From the NCBI GenBank assembly GCA_044371545.1, contig JBILTM010000225.1, positions 1 to 7,586 of the forward strand: 7,586 nucleotides of DNA. Direction: 5' to 3'. The notes beneath the pieces are model-generated. The model had not been told where the DNA came from and made no database searches. It saw only the letters and a list, made by a program, of their open reading frames with translations. How positions within the stretch are numbered: position 1 is the stretch's first letter; each line of letters begins with the position of its first letter. Source of the stretch: UBA4615 sp044371545 (GTDB taxonomy: Bacteria; Pseudomonadota; Gammaproteobacteria; Burkholderiales; Burkholderiaceae_E). This document shows positions 6,243 through 7,586 of the stretch, in pieces. Both the position numbers and the translations under genes were made by a program.

Positions 6243-6254
6243 AACGGAGGAGAC

Positions 6255-7586
6255 ATGCTGAGGAAAGGCGTCATCGCCGCGGCCGTCGCGTCGGTGCTGT
6301 CGGCCACCGCCGGCGGAGCGATTGCCCAGGAGAAGCTGGTCGTCTGGTTCACCAAGGGCTTCTACCCGGCCGAGGACAAGGCCCTCGACACGATGATCTA
6401 CCGGTTCGAGCAGAAGACCGGGGTCAAGGTCGAGCTCTCGCTGTATCCCGTGCAGGACGTGATCCCCAAGACCGTCGCGGCACTCGACTCGAGGTCGCCG
6501 CCCGACGTCGCCTTCGGCCACACCTTCGACTTCCAGGTCGCCGGCAAGTGGGCGAGCGAGGGCAAGCTGCTCGACCTGAGCGACGTGCTGACGCCCATGA
6601 AGGACAAGTTCCTCCCGAACACGCTGTCGACGACGCTGCTGTCCGGCCCGGGCGGCAAGAAGGCGTACTACGCCGCGCCGATCTACCAGCAGACGATGCA
6701 CACGCAGTACTGGATCGACATGCTCGCGGAGGCCGGCTTCAAGCCCTCGGACGTGCCGAAGGGCTGGAAGGAGTACTGGAGCTTCTGGTGCGACAAGGTC
6801 CAGCCGGCGCACCGCTCCAAGAGCGGCAAGCGGACCTTCGCCATCGGGCACCCGATGGGCGTCGACGGCACCGACTCCTTCTACAGCTTCCACCAGTTCA
6901 TGCTCGCGCACGGCGTGCAACTGGTCGACGACGGCGGCAAGGTGCTGCTCGGCGATGCGAAGAACCGGGCCGGTCTCATCGCCGCCCTGAAGGACTACAC
7001 CGACATCGCGGCCAAGGGCTGCACGCCGCCTTCGGCCATCAGCTGGAAGGATCCCGACAACAACGTCGCCTTCCACAACAAGACCACGCTGATGACCCAC
7101 AACGCGACGATCTCGATCGCCGCGAAGTGGCTCGACGACATGAACAACCAGACGCTGACGGCCGATCAGCGGGCCCAGGCGAAGAAGAACTACGAGGAGC
7201 TGATCGCCACCGCCCAGTGGCCGAACAAGCCCGACGGCCGCCCGATGAGCTACCTCGCCGCGGTGAAGGTGGCCGTGGCGTTCAGCGGCTCGAAGAACGA
7301 GAAGCGGGCCAAGGAGTTCCTCGCCTTCATGATGGAGGACGCCAACCTGATCCCGTACACCGAGGGCTCGCTCGGTCGCTGGTATCCGGTCACGAAGTCC
7401 GGCGCGGACCGTGCGTTCTGGGTCAGCGAGGACAAGCATCGCAAGGCGGTGTCCGACCAGTTCCGGGCCGGCACCGGCACGTTCCCGTTCACGCGCAACT
7501 GGAAGTTCACGATCCTGAACAACGAGAACGTGTGGGCGAAGGCGATGAGCCGGGTCGTCAACGACAAGTGGACCCCGGAGCGCGCG
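6255..7586 (+). CDS. ABC transporter family-1 substrate-binding protein (3' partial)
   Basis: This is the periplasmic binding component of a carbohydrate-type (family 1, MalE/UgpB-like) ABC importer. The frame is open for 444 codons to the window edge, so the C-terminus and any permease/ATPase genes lie outside. The ATG is preceded by GGAGGAG (6246-6252). Residues 1-24 are a Sec signal peptide: MLRK, a hydrophobic Ala/Val core, and AIA before Q25. The mature part opens with EKLVVWFTKGFYPAEDKALD and FEQKTGVKVELSLYPVQDVI, the usual first beta strands of this fold, then PPDVAFGHTFDFQVAGKWASEGKLLDLSD and the hinge-proximal YYAAPIYQQTMHTQYWIDML. Late motifs include SYLAAVKVAVAFSGSKNEKRAKEFLAFMM and YTEGSLGRWYPV. 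Aromatic residues are frequent, fitting sugar or polyol stacking, but the substrate cannot be read. The gene uses more AAG/AAC/GAC codons and looks less GC-extreme than uvrC. Confidence 0.93.
   Translation, partial: MLRKGVIAAAVASVLSATAGGAIAQEKLVVWFTKGFYPAEDKALDTMIYRFEQKTGVKVELSLYPVQDVIPKTVAALDSRSPPDVAFGHTFDFQVAGKWASEGKLLDLSDVLTPMKDKFLPNTLSTTLLSGPGGKKAYYAAPIYQQTMHTQYWIDMLAEAGFKPSDVPKGWKEYWSFWCDKVQPAHRSKSGKRTFAIGHPMGVDGTDSFYSFHQFMLAHGVQLVDDGGKVLLGDAKNRAGLIAALKDYTDIAAKGCTPPSAISWKDPDNNVAFHNKTTLMTHNATISIAAKWLDDMNNQTLTADQRAQAKKNYEELIATAQWPNKPDGRPMSYLAAVKVAVAFSGSKNEKRAKEFLAFMMEDANLIPYTEGSLGRWYPVTKSGADRAFWVSEDKHRKAVSDQFRAGTGTFPFTRNWKFTILNNENVWAKAMSRVVNDKWTPERA

Noticed and set aside
5022..7439. 805-codon minus-strand open frame across the lipoprotein, repeat array and solute-binding protein
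   Set aside because: It is antisense to two clear genes and one tRNA and passes through the 14-bp array, whose unit has no stop in any frame; the repeated WRPSGGARAVAPE-like segment is just the array translated.

Overview
The window is very GC-rich bacterial chromosome and looks like a beta-proteobacterium of the order Burkholderiales. The evidence is gene order (recO-pdxJ-acpS, then uvrC-pgsA, then tRNA-Gly and tRNA-Cys), protein details such as a RecO without zinc cysteines and with an Ala/Pro/Arg-rich N-terminal extension, and TAGAAT/TATCAT-type -10 elements. The genus cannot be fixed from the sequence alone.

Layout, all genes on the + strand. (1) Bases 1-2095 are a tight cluster: recO (recombinational repair; its frame is open to the left edge, so the true start may lie outside), pdxJ (vitamin B6 synthesis) and acpS (holo-acyl-carrier-protein synthase), with gaps of only 10 and 17 bases. 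(2) Bases 2096-4745 hold uvrC (excision nuclease) and pgsA (phosphatidylglycerophosphate synthase), joined by a TGATG stop/start overlap. uvrC has a -10 box placed so that its mRNA may be leaderless, and an acidic low-complexity insert inside its nuclease domain. (3) Bases 4746-5077 hold a strong promoter with a GC-rich discriminator, tRNA-Gly(GCC), a terminator-like hairpin and tRNA-Cys(GCA). (4) Bases 5078-6254 hold a YiaD-like OmpA-family lipoprotein with a hairpin in its leader. It is followed by a 14-bp tandem repeat (eight full copies) and a structured, GC-alternating intergenic region. (5) From base 6255 to the right edge runs a secreted family-1 solute-binding protein of a carbohydrate-type ABC transporter, cut off by the window end.

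Regions 1-3 are conserved housekeeping loci. The tRNA genes mark the point after which the content becomes less conserved (envelope lipoprotein, repeat array, nutrient uptake). I see no integrase, transposase, CRISPR array or recognisable defence system, and no clearly undescribed system. The points that most deserve a second look are the 14-bp repeat array, the G-quadruplex-prone insert in uvrC, the possible leaderless uvrC start and the hairpin separating the two tRNAs.
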